From contig MU069884.1 in assembly GCA_002284615.2 (NCBI GenBank), forward strand, positions 84,985 through 121,963: 36,979 nt of DNA, written 5' to 3'. Shown one piece after another: positions 9,201 through 18,830 of this stretch. This stretch comes from Dunaliella salina (lineage: Eukaryota > Chlorophyta > Chlorophyceae > Chlamydomonadales > Dunaliellaceae). The notes beneath the pieces were generated by a model that was given only the letters and a program-made list of their open reading frames with translations, had not been told where the DNA came from and did no database searches. Position numbers and translations under genes: made by a program. The first letter of the stretch is position 1. Every line of letters starts with the position of its first letter.

Positions 9201-12200
9201 TTGTTGAATCTATGATGGCTTGTTGACTTAGCAATTGCTGCTCCTGTAAAATGCTCGCTTGCTCAGTCAAGGACTGAGATCATGTTTTGCCTTTGGCTGC
9301 AGCAATAATGAAAAGGATGATCACAAGGTGCAGAGACTTCGTAGGCTGCTGGCGGGCATTGACAATGAAACATACATTCCAGGTAAGGTTTCAATGTCAA
9401 AACAATCAAAATTCACGTTCATCTTCCTTAGTTTTTGTTTGCTTGATGGATTGCTTTTCTACAAGGGCTACAAACAGGGTACCTCTGTTCCAGCTTCAAA
9501 GTCATTGACAGGGGGTGTCAAGTGCGTGTTCGCGGCAGGGCATGCACTTTAAGTCAACGTAGAGGATCAGCAATCCCTACAGGTGCACCTTGTGGGTAGC
9601 TTAATCCTTCCTGCTGAGGCTTGCAAAAGTTGCAAGTTATCAAGTGATAAATTGCCCTTAGGCTGTTCTCCTTCCAAGTTTCCAGAAGAATTTGAAAGTT
9701 GCAGATGTTCAAAGATGATAGAATGTTATGCCTTATTTGTCTACTTGGTCTTCTGCTATGTTCCTCAAGTTGGCAGGTTCTAACAATTTGTGCAAATCAA
9801 AATTCTTTGCTCAACTCTTGCAGAGAGAAGGCTTCTGCAGGATCAAACAGACGTACCGTACCCTGCTGATCCCTCATCCCCAGGTGAATTCAAAGGATTC
9901 ATGTGATCTCTCATTAGAAGTTCCCATCACATCCCACAAAGCTCGTTTTTGGCTGTCTCCGGTGGGGCACTTGCCGCTGATTCTATTAAAGGCAGTAATA
10001 TGCCTGTGCTTTGATTCCTTCTGCTGGTCAAGAAAGCTTGCCTCCATTATGCATACTTGCTTGCAGTCACCGCGTATTGTCCAAGGGGCTCGGTCATCGC
10101 CTCTTTTGTGCTTGAAACCTCTCCGGATTCAGTGGAGAGGCTGAACAGCATTGGGTAAGTCATTTTGATATTTATGGTTGGAAAGCCTGCATCATGCAGA
10201 TGAAGCGCAAGCACCAAACTGTAGAAATGTTGTCAACAGCAAAGCTCTCCATGTTGTGTGTCTGATGCCCAATCACATAACTTCTTCTTTCCTGCCTGCA
10301 GCAACAGTGCTTGGCTCTACTCGACAGAAGACAAGATGAATGCCTGCGCTCGCCCCATCACCTCTTCCTTTGTGCAAGTTCAATTTAGGTGGTCTGGCTT
10401 TGTCAACTTCTGCACCCTGCCCCTTTTTCCTTGCAGGTGCTCTGATGGAACAACCTTCCAACTTCATGCTCCTGTGGATGCTGGAGTGGCAGCAGAGCAA
10501 AAAGTGACATGCAGTAGTGGCTTCACAGGGTTCTGGGTAAGCACAAGCTCTGCACAGTTTGAGCCTTGCCCTTGGGGGTCTTCACTTTTAATTCATCCAA
10601 GAATCAACTGCAATCATTGAACTCGTCTGTTCCATTGTGTACATGCAGGAAGGGTACACAGAATACGAACCAATGGGACTTAGAGTTGATCTGACATGGT
10701 TGAAGTGGAGATGCAACAGCGCAGACACTCGAGTGTATGGAGACACAAGCGATTCAAGGGGGTCGGATTTTCCACCTCCTGCTGTGTGCCGAACAGGATT
10801 CGTTGGGGCAAAGTTTACCTACAACGAGGGCACATTAACAGAGCTGGAGCTGATTTGTAACCCTCCAGGTGCGCAGTACAGCTGGCTGGCCAACTGATGT
10901 GCTGGCTGNNNNNNNNNNNNNNNNNNNNNNNNNNNNNNNNNNNNNNNNNNNNNNNNNNNNNNNNNNNNNNNNNNNNNNNNNNNNNNNNNNNNNNNNNNNN
11001 NNNNNNNNNNNNNNNNNNNNNNNNNNNNNNNNNNNNNNNNNNNNNNNNNNNNNNNNNNNNNNNNNNNNNNNNNNNNNNNNNNNNNNNNNNACGTGATGCA
11101 GGCTTTGCAATGCTGCAAGTGACTCAAGGCAGATGATGCAGGTGATGCAGGCTGTGAAGTGCAGCTAATATACTAGGTGGCACGGGTGACTCAGATGATG
11201 CAGGCAGTGCAGTGCAGCTGATTGCTTGAAGGCTGTCAAGTCTCTAGCTGCACAAATTAGCCTAAAACGCTGCATTTGAACAGTGCTATTGGCTTGCGGG
11301 GGTTGACAGCCTTGCAGAGCCACTGCCTGCACTGCACAGCCTGCGGTACCTCAGCTGCAGTTTCTGTCATCTTAATCTGCCATTTGCCCTTGCAGATCAC
11401 GGTCTGAAAAGCTATGCTCTGAACCCATACCCCAGCTGGGATCCCCCAGAACATGCTCTTGGTGGAATGCATCGCTACTTCAATGTAACAATACCAGGCT
11501 TTCCAAAGAGCAAATAAAGGAGTATGCAAACCTTAACGCACGCGGCCTCTGGCTTGCGTAGACTAGGCTTCTTCTTTCTTTTCTTTTCTTTGTGGCAAAC
11601 CTCAAGGCTTGTGGGCAGGAACAAAAGGGTCAAGCGGCTGTGTTATCCACCTGGCAGTCTCTTTCGAGCAACTTGTCCCTGTGAGTGACAAATGACATCT
11701 TCCTTCGCGCCCCAATACAAACATGGAAAAAGAGCATGACTCTCTTCGATGTTCCTTTTTGCAGATTCTCTTCCTTTGTCCCCTCCAAACCCATGTCAGA
11801 GCAGCAGCAGCAGTTCAGCTGTGAACTACATCACTGTAAGTGAAATGCAGAGCATGACGTACCAGCAGTACAATTTAGGTTATAATTGAGTGTGATCGAT
11901 AATGAAAAAATTGTTTGCATGATTGTTTTGATCAGCCGGAAAGAAAATTGGAAGCCATCATCACCACTGTGGATGCATGCTCATCATCGTTCTAGGTCCA
12001 AAGGCACTTACATGTGTGGTCACCCTTGCCCTTGCAGTGTTGTAAGGTGGTTTAGGGTTAAGATGGTTTAAGGTTTAAAACCTAAACCCTAACTGCTGAT
12101 GAGCCGGAGAGGAAGCACGCATGAATGAGCTTGGCATCTTCATAAGATTGCCATCCTTTGTGTGTGTGTGCGTGTGCAGCTGGACTTGGACTTTGAGGAT

Positions 12201-14763
12201 GCTGCTGGCGACCCAACCTTCCGTGAGCAGCTCAAGCAAACATATGAAGAGAATGTCTTCAGCAAATTCCGGGGTTTCTTCGCTTTCAATGGTCGAGGGC
12301 AGTGCCCGGACTTTGTGCAGGCATGTACTCTGTGTACCAACTGTTCGACTAAATTCACACTTATTGTCACAACAATTGCTCTCTCTGGGTCCCTGTAGGA
12401 TTAAGTACTTGTTGATGTTGGGCTCTTTGCATCAAGCTCTCTATTCCTGAAGATCCTGAAGCCTGCTTTTTATTTCAAATTCATGATTGACCTTTTGGAG
12501 GATGGTGGAGTTTGTTGCAAAATTGAGTTGTTGTGCACCTGTGCACCAAAATTACCTACAATTAGAATAATGTGCACTCTTGTAACCTTCTTGCATGAGT
12601 GAATGTTTCACACAGATCTACTTTGTGTACATTTCTGCAACTTATCTCAGTTTTGCTGGGTTGTCTTCCTGATTCTTTCTTTAATGATCTCTTTGTCGAT
12701 CTGCACAGATGAACCTTCTTCGTGGATCTGTTGTGGCTGAGTTTGTGATTCATCTAGGGGCAGGCAGCACCCCTGAAGAAGCTGCAGCTTTAGAGGTGAG
12801 GCAAGGGTGTGAGCCCGTGCGGGCTTGTGCTTGTGCTTGGGGGGACACTTGCTCTGGACTAGGTATGGCACATTTTGCATGGCTGAACATCAGATATGTC
12901 CTGTGTGGAAGTAGAGTGTGCACAGCTGAAATGTGAGTCAAAATTGTAGAAGGAAATGTGGCTATAGAAGACGTGGCAGGCTCACTCTTTTTTCCAGATA
13001 AATTGGCGGCATTCTTTGTCTTTCATGCCATGCAGGAGGAGCTTGGCAGCATGGGTGCAGAAAAAGCTGGTAACATCATGTTGCCTGGCCTACAGTTCAA
13101 TGGGCAGCCGGTTGAGGTGAGGGGAAAGACACTACCATTAAATGATAGTCACAGGACCACTTGACAGAGTATATTACAGAGCCAGCAGATGATCGGGGAA
13201 GGCTGGTTCGGCCAATTATTAGAAGGATCGAAGCCTGCCTTGCCCATTCATTTTCTTGCAGAATTTTACAAGATGCCTGTTTCCTGGCCTTCAGACCAAC
13301 AAGCAGGTGCACAAGTGGAAGGAAGGCAAGTTGCATCATGAAAACGTTTGGATTGATTGACGGTGCATGCAAAAGTTGTCTAGGCTAGACTGCCTGGCCT
13401 TCATTCCAAAAGGCTGTCAGGAAAATTGCGGGAAGAGACCCCATGCTGTAAGAAAGAGGAGGATTTTCTGAAGCTGCCTAGCCTCCATTTTTTAATAAGC
13501 AGCCTGTGAATGAAACCCCTTTTGTGAGGAGAAAGGGAAACAAGGAGGTGGGAGAAAAGACAAGAGAGGAAAAGGTTTGCCGTGTAATTGAAGCTGGTGG
13601 TATTTGAGAATGTTTCTTTCACCAGTAAGTCAGCAAGGGGGTCACCAGCAAGTCAGCAAGGGGGTCACCATATGGACCCTCAATCTAGACAGGCCACAGT
13701 TGAAGAGGAGAAATTCAGCTATCGATGTCCTGTGAGTCTGGACGGGCTTGCCCACACTGCTGGACACCCACAACCTCAGTTCTCTCCTTCTCAACCACTA
13801 AGCACCCAGCAATCTTCCCCAATGAGTTCACTGCACATGAAGAGCACGTCTGGCAGTGAGTCATCTTGTTTACGACATTAGTCGTCATGAGGAGGGGTGG
13901 CGTCTCTCTTTGCATGTTAACAGGGCTAGCCAACCCTTTTAACATGCAAACCAACGCTGGTTTCTTGGCATTGGCACACCACCAATTCTGGACTGCTTGT
14001 AAAAGCCTGTTTTCTCCTCTGTGTATCCATAGATTTAGCAAATAAGGGGGCCGTTGAAAAGACAGCACATCCAAGTTGTGGCCCTGAACATGAGGGAAGC
14101 CAGAAAACAAGCCAACATTGTTAAGTTTGTTTTTGGTCTTTATTTTGTCGCCAACCAGAATCAGTGTGAGCTTAACAGCCTCGATCCCTTGATGGTGTGT
14201 GCTTTGGAAGGTGACTGGATCTAGCAAGAATCGCCCTAGCAAGAATCGCCCAGAACTGGAGCCCAGGGCTGGTGAAGCTGGAGGTTCAGGACCCACGCAA
14301 GCAACTTCAGATTCAGATTCGAATAAAGCCAAGGTTCTGGGGCCAGCTATTGCCGTCCCGGTGAGTGGAACCATGGTGCATGCTTCCTGCGTTCTGTTCA
14401 ATGGTGCTAGGATTTCCCACTAGCTCAATTACTGACTCACCCACAGGTCTTGAGAAGTAAGACTCGTCATGGATGATCACACGGCACAACTGTGGCACTT
14501 CTCATTGTTATCCATCCTGAGCTGGAATTTTTTGCTGTGCTGCCGTGCTGTGTGAGACCAATGGAGACGGACTGGCTTATTGCGCTCATGCTTCAATCCT
14601 GTAGTGGCATGGATTGACCAAATGTAGATGTTCCATTACATTTTTGCAGGTTTTCTTTTTCCTACTAGCTGTGGCACTTGGCAGCTACTTCATTTTCAGG
14701 AGAAGTCGGATAAGCCCGACAGTCACCATCAAGCTGCGTGATGCGTGTCAAGAGACGGTTTGA
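6169..14763 (+). CDS. Gene A: type I membrane glycoprotein with triple CPxG-motif domain, SEA-like domain and TM helix
   Basis: Modelled exons: 6169-6286, 7067-7139, 8666-8779, 9303-9382, 9824-9883, 10067-10154, 10302-10373 (or 10388), 10437-10536, 10649-10868, 11765-11835, 12180-12320, 12709-12795, 13036-13116, 13657-13731, about 14211-14360, 14650-14763. Apart from exon 15, whose acceptor is unclear, each has an AG acceptor and GT (or GC) donor and phases match, giving about 550 codons ending in TGA. The order is signal peptide, short helical repeats, a Cys-containing domain with three CPxG-type motifs, a Ser/Pro hinge, an SEA-like domain, a linker, a transmembrane segment followed by RRSR, and a tail of about 20 residues. 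This predicts a cell-surface protein with a large ectodomain. The start at 6169 was chosen because it opens directly into a signal peptide and is conserved in gene B. ATG 6164 is out of frame. No specific function is recognised; adhesion, matrix attachment or sensing are inferences. Confidence 0.72.
7067..9883 (+). other. Gene A exons 2-5: charged helical repeats and linker
   Basis: Exons 7067-7139 and 8666-8779 encode related segments: VVVEGARHALQALEKEGR and IVAGAKRALLILEEEGHR. Both end in phase 2 at AG|gtaggc, which suggests exon duplication. Exon 9303-9382 adds another Leu/Arg-rich segment (VQRLRRLLAGID). Exon 9824-9883 gives a Pro-rich linker with PYPADPSSP. The alternation of charged and aliphatic residues suggests amphipathic helices. 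No known family was recognised. The same four exons with the same lengths recur in gene B. Confidence 0.62.
8014..8131. repeat. 33-bp tandem repeat with an 18-bp palindrome
   Basis: About 3.5 diverged units of AATGCTTTCAGGGCAGCTACCCATG. The first junction forms a perfect palindrome, CATGGGTAGCTACCCATG (8034-8051). It lies in gene A intron 2. Confidence 0.75.
10067..10868 (+). other. Gene A exons 6-9: three-motif Cys domain (possible VMO-I/jacalin-like beta-prism)
   Basis: Three related motifs occur in order. Exon 6 (10067-10154) starts with YCPRGSVIASFVLE and ends RLNSIG. Exons 7-8 (10302 onward; 10437-10536) give CSDGTTF and VTCSSGFTGFW. Exon 9 (10649-10868) gives LTWLKWRC, VCRTGFVGAKFTY and LTELELICNPPG. 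The recurring pattern is C-x-x-G-[FI]-x(n)-L-x-x-L-x-[WLF]-x-C. A threefold CPxG...L..I.L.C pattern is reminiscent of the vitelline membrane outer layer I beta-prism, but this is pattern similarity only. The same module occurs twice in gene B, so there are three modules in the window. Intron 7 is very short (63 or 48 nt depending on the donor). Confidence 0.62.
10909..11090. other. Assembly gap (182 N)
   Basis: A run of undetermined bases in gene A intron 9. The matching place in gene B has a (TG)n array (31683-31742), so the gap may hide a similar microsatellite. The flanking exons are not affected. Confidence 0.97.
11534..11605 (+). repeat. SINE-like dispersed repeat in gene A intron 9
   Basis: CCTTAACGCACGCGGCCTCTGGCTTGCGTAGAC, then a CTTTC-rich tract and AACCTCAAGGCTTGTGGGC. 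A related copy lies in the matching intron of gene B (32990-33081), so this one probably predates the duplication. Confidence 0.6.
11765..11835 (+). other. Gene A exon 10: Ser/Pro hinge
   Basis: The exon starts in phase 1 and ends in phase 0. It encodes LPLSPPNPCQ followed by a run of serines, a short hinge between the three-motif domain and the SEA-like domain. It occupies the place of the SPPP-type hinge exon at 33232 in gene B, and the introns upstream of both are related. SPP sequences are typical hydroxyproline O-glycosylation contexts in green algae. Confidence 0.55.
12045..12093. repeat. Inverted telomere-like motif in gene A intron 10
   Basis: GGTTTAGGGTTAAG (12049-12062) and AACCTAAACCCTAAC (12079-12093) are TTTAGGG-type repeats in opposite orientation around a GGTTTAAGGTTTAAAA centre. 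Confidence 0.6.
12180..13116 (+). other. Gene A exons 11-13: SEA-like domain with GSVVA site
   Basis: Exons 12180-12320, 12709-12795 and 13036-13116 (47, 29 and 27 codons, all phase 0) encode about 103 residues. The segment has an N-terminal acidic strand, helical text (FREQLKQTYEENVFSKF), then LLRGSVVAEFVIHL, then an Ala/Glu-rich helix. The LxxGSVVxxF core is the hallmark of SEA domains, where autoproteolysis can occur at G|S. Its place just before the membrane helix is where SEA domains normally lie. The first exon ends at CAG|gcatgt, so its intron must be GC-AG to keep the frame. SEA is a family-level inference from the core motif and topology; I could not run a profile. Confidence 0.55.
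13657..14763 (+). other. Gene A exons 14-16: linker, TM helix, cytoplasmic tail and stop
   Basis: Exon 14 (13657-13731) gives a polar linker ending FSYRCP. Exon 15 (about 14211-14360) gives a Gly/Ser/Asp linker ending GPAIAVP; its acceptor is uncertain because no good CAG lies in frame. Exon 16 (14650-14763) opens with VFFFLLAVALGSYFIF followed by RRSR, a transmembrane helix with a stop-transfer signal. It ends in a tail of about 18 further residues and TGA at 14761-14763. N-out, C-in topology is predicted from the signal peptide and the basic flank. Confidence 0.6.
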
Positions 14764-14935
14764 TAGGCAGCAATGCCTGCCAAAGGCAAGTGCAAGGTTG
14801 CAAGGTTACAAGGTTACAAGGCCTCCAGTCAAGACGACTGACTGCTAGCCTGATCATAAAAAGGGAGAAGTTCATGAAGGAAAGGATTAAGAGATAGTTT
14901 GATAGGCAGCAGTGCCTGCAAAAGGCAAGTATAGG
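14751..14935 (+). repeat. Duplicated stop-codon region of gene A
   Basis: GGTTTGATAGGCAGCAATGCCTGCCAAAGGCAAGTG (from 14757) recurs as AGTTTGATAGGCAGCAGTGCCTGCAAAAGGCAAGTA (from 14896). The first copy contains the gene A TGA. CAAGGTTACAAGGTTACAAGG lies between them. Confidence 0.65.
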
Positions 14936-15853
14936 AATGTACATCTTGTGTGCCTTGGCATTCACATGCTCCAGGTGCATCCATGAAACATGTGACAGTT
15001 TTTGGGAAGGGACAACCGTCAATTGCCCATTTGATTGGCTGATTGTTTCATGAGAAGTATCCACCATGTGAAGTTTGGGCCACCTAGGGTTCTGCCACTG
15101 GTGGAATAAGAACTCCCTGCCTTGCGTTCATGGTGAGTGCCAATGTATGGAGGCAAACATGGAGTGTTGTAGGAGGCTGCTCTGTGAAGACCAGGTGTGG
15201 AGTGTTGTAGAAAGCTGATGTATGAAAACAAAAGGCAGAGTGATGCGGAGGGCTGCTGTATTAAGACGGTGCATGCAAACCGGTGTACTTTCTGTGTGAA
15301 GATGTGCAAAAGGAGTGGGGGGGGGCAAAATGAAGTGTGCTGGTCATGAGTGAAGTGCAGGTCTAAGCCTGCACAGACATTTATTTCACATGCTCCTTAT
15401 GCAATGCAGAAGACATGCACGGTGAAATCCTACAATACTTCTAACTGGAACTAGACAAAAGATAATGAAGTTGCTGAAAACAACCTTGCTAATACTGATG
15501 CTGATACCCTCATTGGTGCGGGTATGTAGCAGCTCAGCTGACCTCAGCTGACCTGCAGGTATTGAATCTCGGACGCCAGGTAGGACTACAAGGAGAAGAA
15601 CAGCCAAGTAGGAAGGCATTGACAAAGCCGAACAGGTTCTGGAAGTGCCTTCTAGGTTTTGCCTGCACGGAAGGAGTAACATTGCATTGACAGCTTAATT
15701 TTCTAGGTTGCAAAAAAGGACTCTTCAATTTCATCTTATTCATTTCCCTTTTTTTATGCACTACTCAAAAATAAACAGCAACTGTGTCTGGAAGACCATG
15801 TCAATACCTAGGCTCACAGCTCTGCTACGTTTTCCTTCTGCTCGCATGTGCAG
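14936..15853. other. Intergenic, no intact gene
   Basis: Contains the degenerate tandem repeat at 15150-15265 and otherwise no recognisable coding or RNA gene. No clear chlorophyte TGTAA polyadenylation signal for gene A was seen close to its stop. Confidence 0.4.
15150..15265. repeat. Degenerate tandem repeat
   Basis: Three diverged units of about 45 bp beginning GGAGTGTTGTAG(G/A)A... or GAGTGATGCGGAG... and each containing GCTG(C/A)T. No coding potential was seen. Confidence 0.45.
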
Positions 15854-16019
15854 CCATGCCCCTTCCTCCTCCGCCAAAGTCTCCATGAACCCCGGCTCCA
15901 GCCCTCTGCCTTCCAGCTCACCACCCCTGTCCAACCCAAACCTGCACCTCCATCACAGCCACCACTAAGCCCAGCACCTCTTTCACCACCCCCGCCATCT
16001 CCATGTTAGCCCCCTCCAC
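15854..16019 (+). pseudogene. Decayed proline-rich hinge exon
   Basis: After GTGCAG (15848-15853) comes a Pro-rich stretch (PLPPPPKSP, then in another frame APPSQPPLSPAPLSPPPPSP), interrupted by TGA and TAG and a frameshift. It ends CCTCCAC|gtaagt at 16020. The 3' part and the following intron start (GTAAGTGGTGCCAGCTGCT) closely match gene B exon 16 and its intron (GTAAGTAGTGCCAGCTGCT at 36147). It is a relic of a further gene copy downstream of gene A. Confidence 0.62.
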
Positions 16020-16960
16020 GTAAGTGGTGCCAGCTGCTTGCAAGCTCTGGTCGAATTTGTGGTACCAAGATGTTTGTGTGCATGCTCTAAAGTCAGCGGA
16101 TGTTAGGTCACACCTTTTGACGCTGCAGCTGTACGCTCTTGAAGTGCTTGTCAAACCCAAACACCAGACATTTAAGGGTTGTATGTCTCTGGGGTTGAGC
16201 CCAGCACAAGCGCTAGCCACCATTTATTTAACCACCAACTTCAACTGCACTCAACCAACTGGCAGTTAAACACTTCTTCGCAAGCTTCTTTGTGACAATG
16301 GACAGATTGGATGCATGTGCCCGGTAATCCAGAAGGAGCAAACATTTGAGGTTGATAGGCGCAGTTTTGAAAAGCGGGATGCTCTGATTGAAGCGCTCAG
16401 CAAGGATGAGGCCAGCTGCAAGCAACCATTCAAGAATCAAGGCTTTAGAGATCTGGTGTGTGCTGGAGAAAGGCTCACACAATTGCCAATTAGATACACA
16501 GCAACGATTCACATAAGCCGGCTATGGGTCTCACCTAATTGCTATTTAGATGCACAAGGACAAGTCAGCCAAGCTGGCTACAGGTCTCCTCGGTGCCCCA
16601 CATAGCACTGACCCCCCTCAGTGTCTTAGCGTAGGGTTTATAAAGATCAAGTGCCTCAAAAGATACCTGACGGTTTTGTTATCACAAGAAGGCCATTTGC
16701 GAACAAGCTCCCAATTTGCCATCCCAGATTAGCAGAGCCTTAGGCTCACCTGTTGCCCTCCTCTGCTTCTCTTGTTCCTCCCTTATGGCAAATAAAGTAA
16801 ACCTCTTGTTGTGACACGGTCAGCCTTTGACAACCTTCAACAACGCACCCTGCTCTAATTTTTTGTGTTCAGCTTATCCTCTCCATTAGCAATAGCTTTA
16901 AGACAATTGACCTGATCAGCTGGGCATCCCTTTGCCACCTCAAGCGCATGATGATTTGGA

Positions 16961-16962
<2 letters not shown>
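16020..16962. other. No intact gene
   Basis: The first 200 bp resemble the intron after gene B exon 16. A 97-codon open frame at 16315-16605 has a polar, helical start (FEKRDALIEALSKDEA) but no conserved motif and no second copy, so it is not called. Confidence 0.35.

Positions 16963-17040
<78 letters not shown>
16963..17040. repeat. (CA)n microsatellite
   Basis: About 39 uninterrupted CA units. Confidence 0.97.
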
Positions 17041-17043
<3 letters not shown>

Positions 17044-18188
17044 GTTGTGTGTGTAATAACACTTTGACCTTTGATTATTTGGATGAATACCATCTATCGC
17101 ATATGAATAAGAATTTGCATATATACCTGGCCATCTGCCTGGTGGTGCAATATGTGAGTCTTCATTGCACTAGATTGAAGTTAAGTGCCGTGCAGATACA
17201 AGGCCCGGACAACATTGGAAGGCAGCAAAGTGGCAGCATGACGGCTTACAAAAATGCATGAGTGTAACTCTTGACCTTTATCTGGGCATTGGTAAAACAT
17301 GTTAAGCTAAGCATACCCTTCCTTAATTTCAACGACTGTGGCTGGACCACCAATGCGCCATATAGCTTGCTCGTAAAACTTTACGCCCATCCTGTAAGTG
17401 TCCCCGCAAGCTTCTTTCCAATAGGCGCAAATCTGAGAAGAAAAATATACCTCAGAGCCAGATATTGGAGTGCTCCCAGTGAAAATCCAGATCCCCGCAA
17501 GCCTGCATTAAGGAAAAGGACTACCCGAACTGGTGTACAACAGGTGTCTTGCGTCACACTACCCTTTAAAGTGTGTGCACAGACAGCTTCCGGAGTGACT
17601 GGAATCTTCATTGCGAGGGTCTGGAGGGCGCACAAATTGCCTGGCTGTCTTATTTTTCATGCGCGACCAGGGAAATGGGATGCAAAGGGGGTGTTGTTCC
17701 CCAAACCACAGGTTGTTTTTTTGCACGATCTTGGGCTTTGTGAAATTCTCCAGGTCATGCCTTATGTTGTTCTTCTGTGCGCAATTGTCAAGTATGTTGA
17801 TGTAACAAGTATACAAGGCTTCTGGAAGCTTTCTATTACATCCTTTCCACAAGTGTTACAGTTAAATGGAGATGCTGTGCTCTAACTCCCTGCTTCACGT
17901 CCTCCATTTCTCTGCAGGTGCCCCTGCCTCCACAACCTTATTCTTAAAAAGATAGCCTCCACCATTTTACTTCCTCCACAACCTTATTCTTGCAAACTCT
18001 TGAAAAGGAAAGCTTGCTTATCAGGGCAAGAAATTGTAAAATTCTGCGGCAGGCAAGGTCAGCGGAGGCACTGACAAGTCTCAACAGGGCATGTCCTCCG
18101 GGTCCACCAATTTAGGAACACCAGTAACGGCAATGCCGCAGTGTGCCTGAAGTACCCAAGGCTAGGATTGTGTGGACTAGGAATCGCC
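17041..18188. other. No recognised gene; one 204-codon frame
   Basis: An open frame at 17271-17885 (+) shows no signal peptide, motif or duplicate, and open frames also run on the opposite strand. A retroelement remnant is possible but could not be shown. Confidence 0.3.
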
Positions 18189-18830
18189 AGTGAATAAGAT
18201 ATGCATCTTTTAGCGCCAGACAGCAAATTGCTCTAGTCTTGCTGCTGTAGGGAGAAGTATTTCGTGCACATGTGTTTTGTGGAAATTTTTCCTCGGCTTT
18301 GTAGGAAAGTCCTCTCACTGTAACAAGTCCAGCTTTTACTTTTGCTGGAGCTGCTAGTTTGCATATATTTCCTCTGTACAGACTGGCTAAGGAATATTAT
18401 AGATGATGTATCTTGTTGTGGAGCTGAGCCTTCCTCCTTGATGCTTTCCTTCCACTGCAAAGCACTGCAAGCCACTGCAAAAGTGGATGTGCACAGAATG
18501 TTGTACATATGGCTGGGAAACTCTGCGGCCTCAGTGAATAATACAGTACATTGAATGCATCCTTTAGCACCAGGTAGCATATTGATCTTGACCACTGTTG
18601 TAAGGAAAAGTGTTTCTTGGACGTCTTGCTCAGGCTTTTTAGGCAGAGCCCTCAAAGCGTACTGTTGACTTGGCCAAAGATGCTGTTTTGTACATGCTTT
18701 CCACTGTACATATGTTCCATGTAGGGCAACAGTATGTCCGCATTCGCTTTGCTGCAGAATTGGCTGTTGCTTTTGCTTTTATGCTTTCAAACCACTGCCA
18801 AGTGGGTGTGCCTTGCACAAAGGTGCTTAT
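18189..18830. repeat. Two diverged tandem units of about 0.35 kb
   Basis: CAGTGAATAAGATATGCATC with TTTTAGCGCCAGACAGCAAATTG (from 18189) resembles CAGTGAATAATACAG with CCTTTAGCACCAGGTAGCATATTG (from 18533). Later parts correspond too (CCACTGCAAAAGTGGATGTG against CCACTGCCAAGTGGGTGTG). Neither unit has a recognisable gene. Confidence 0.5.

Larger units (their letters stand above)
3516..11835 (+). repeat. Segmental duplication, copy A
   Basis: This stretch aligns collinearly with 22913-33267, including introns and 5' flank. Examples are the CAGAGCTGGTGCTGCC block (near 3530 and 22927), the 5230-5480 / 23800-24050 block, the TATA and (AAGC)n upstream region, and gene exons 1-10. Copy A carries an extra block at about 3710-4515. 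The left boundary is approximate. Confidence 0.75.

Noticed and set aside
10819..11136. Open frames across the N run
   Set aside because: They consist of undetermined residues created by the gap.
16315..16605. 97-codon open frame as an exon
   Set aside because: Its helical-looking start is suggestive, but there is no acceptor with a known phase and no second copy.
16855..17093. Cys-Val repeat peptides on the minus strand
   Set aside because: Translation of the (CA)n microsatellite.
17271..17885. 204-codon open frame as a gene
   Set aside because: No motif, paralogue or splice partner, and open frames overlap it on the other strand.
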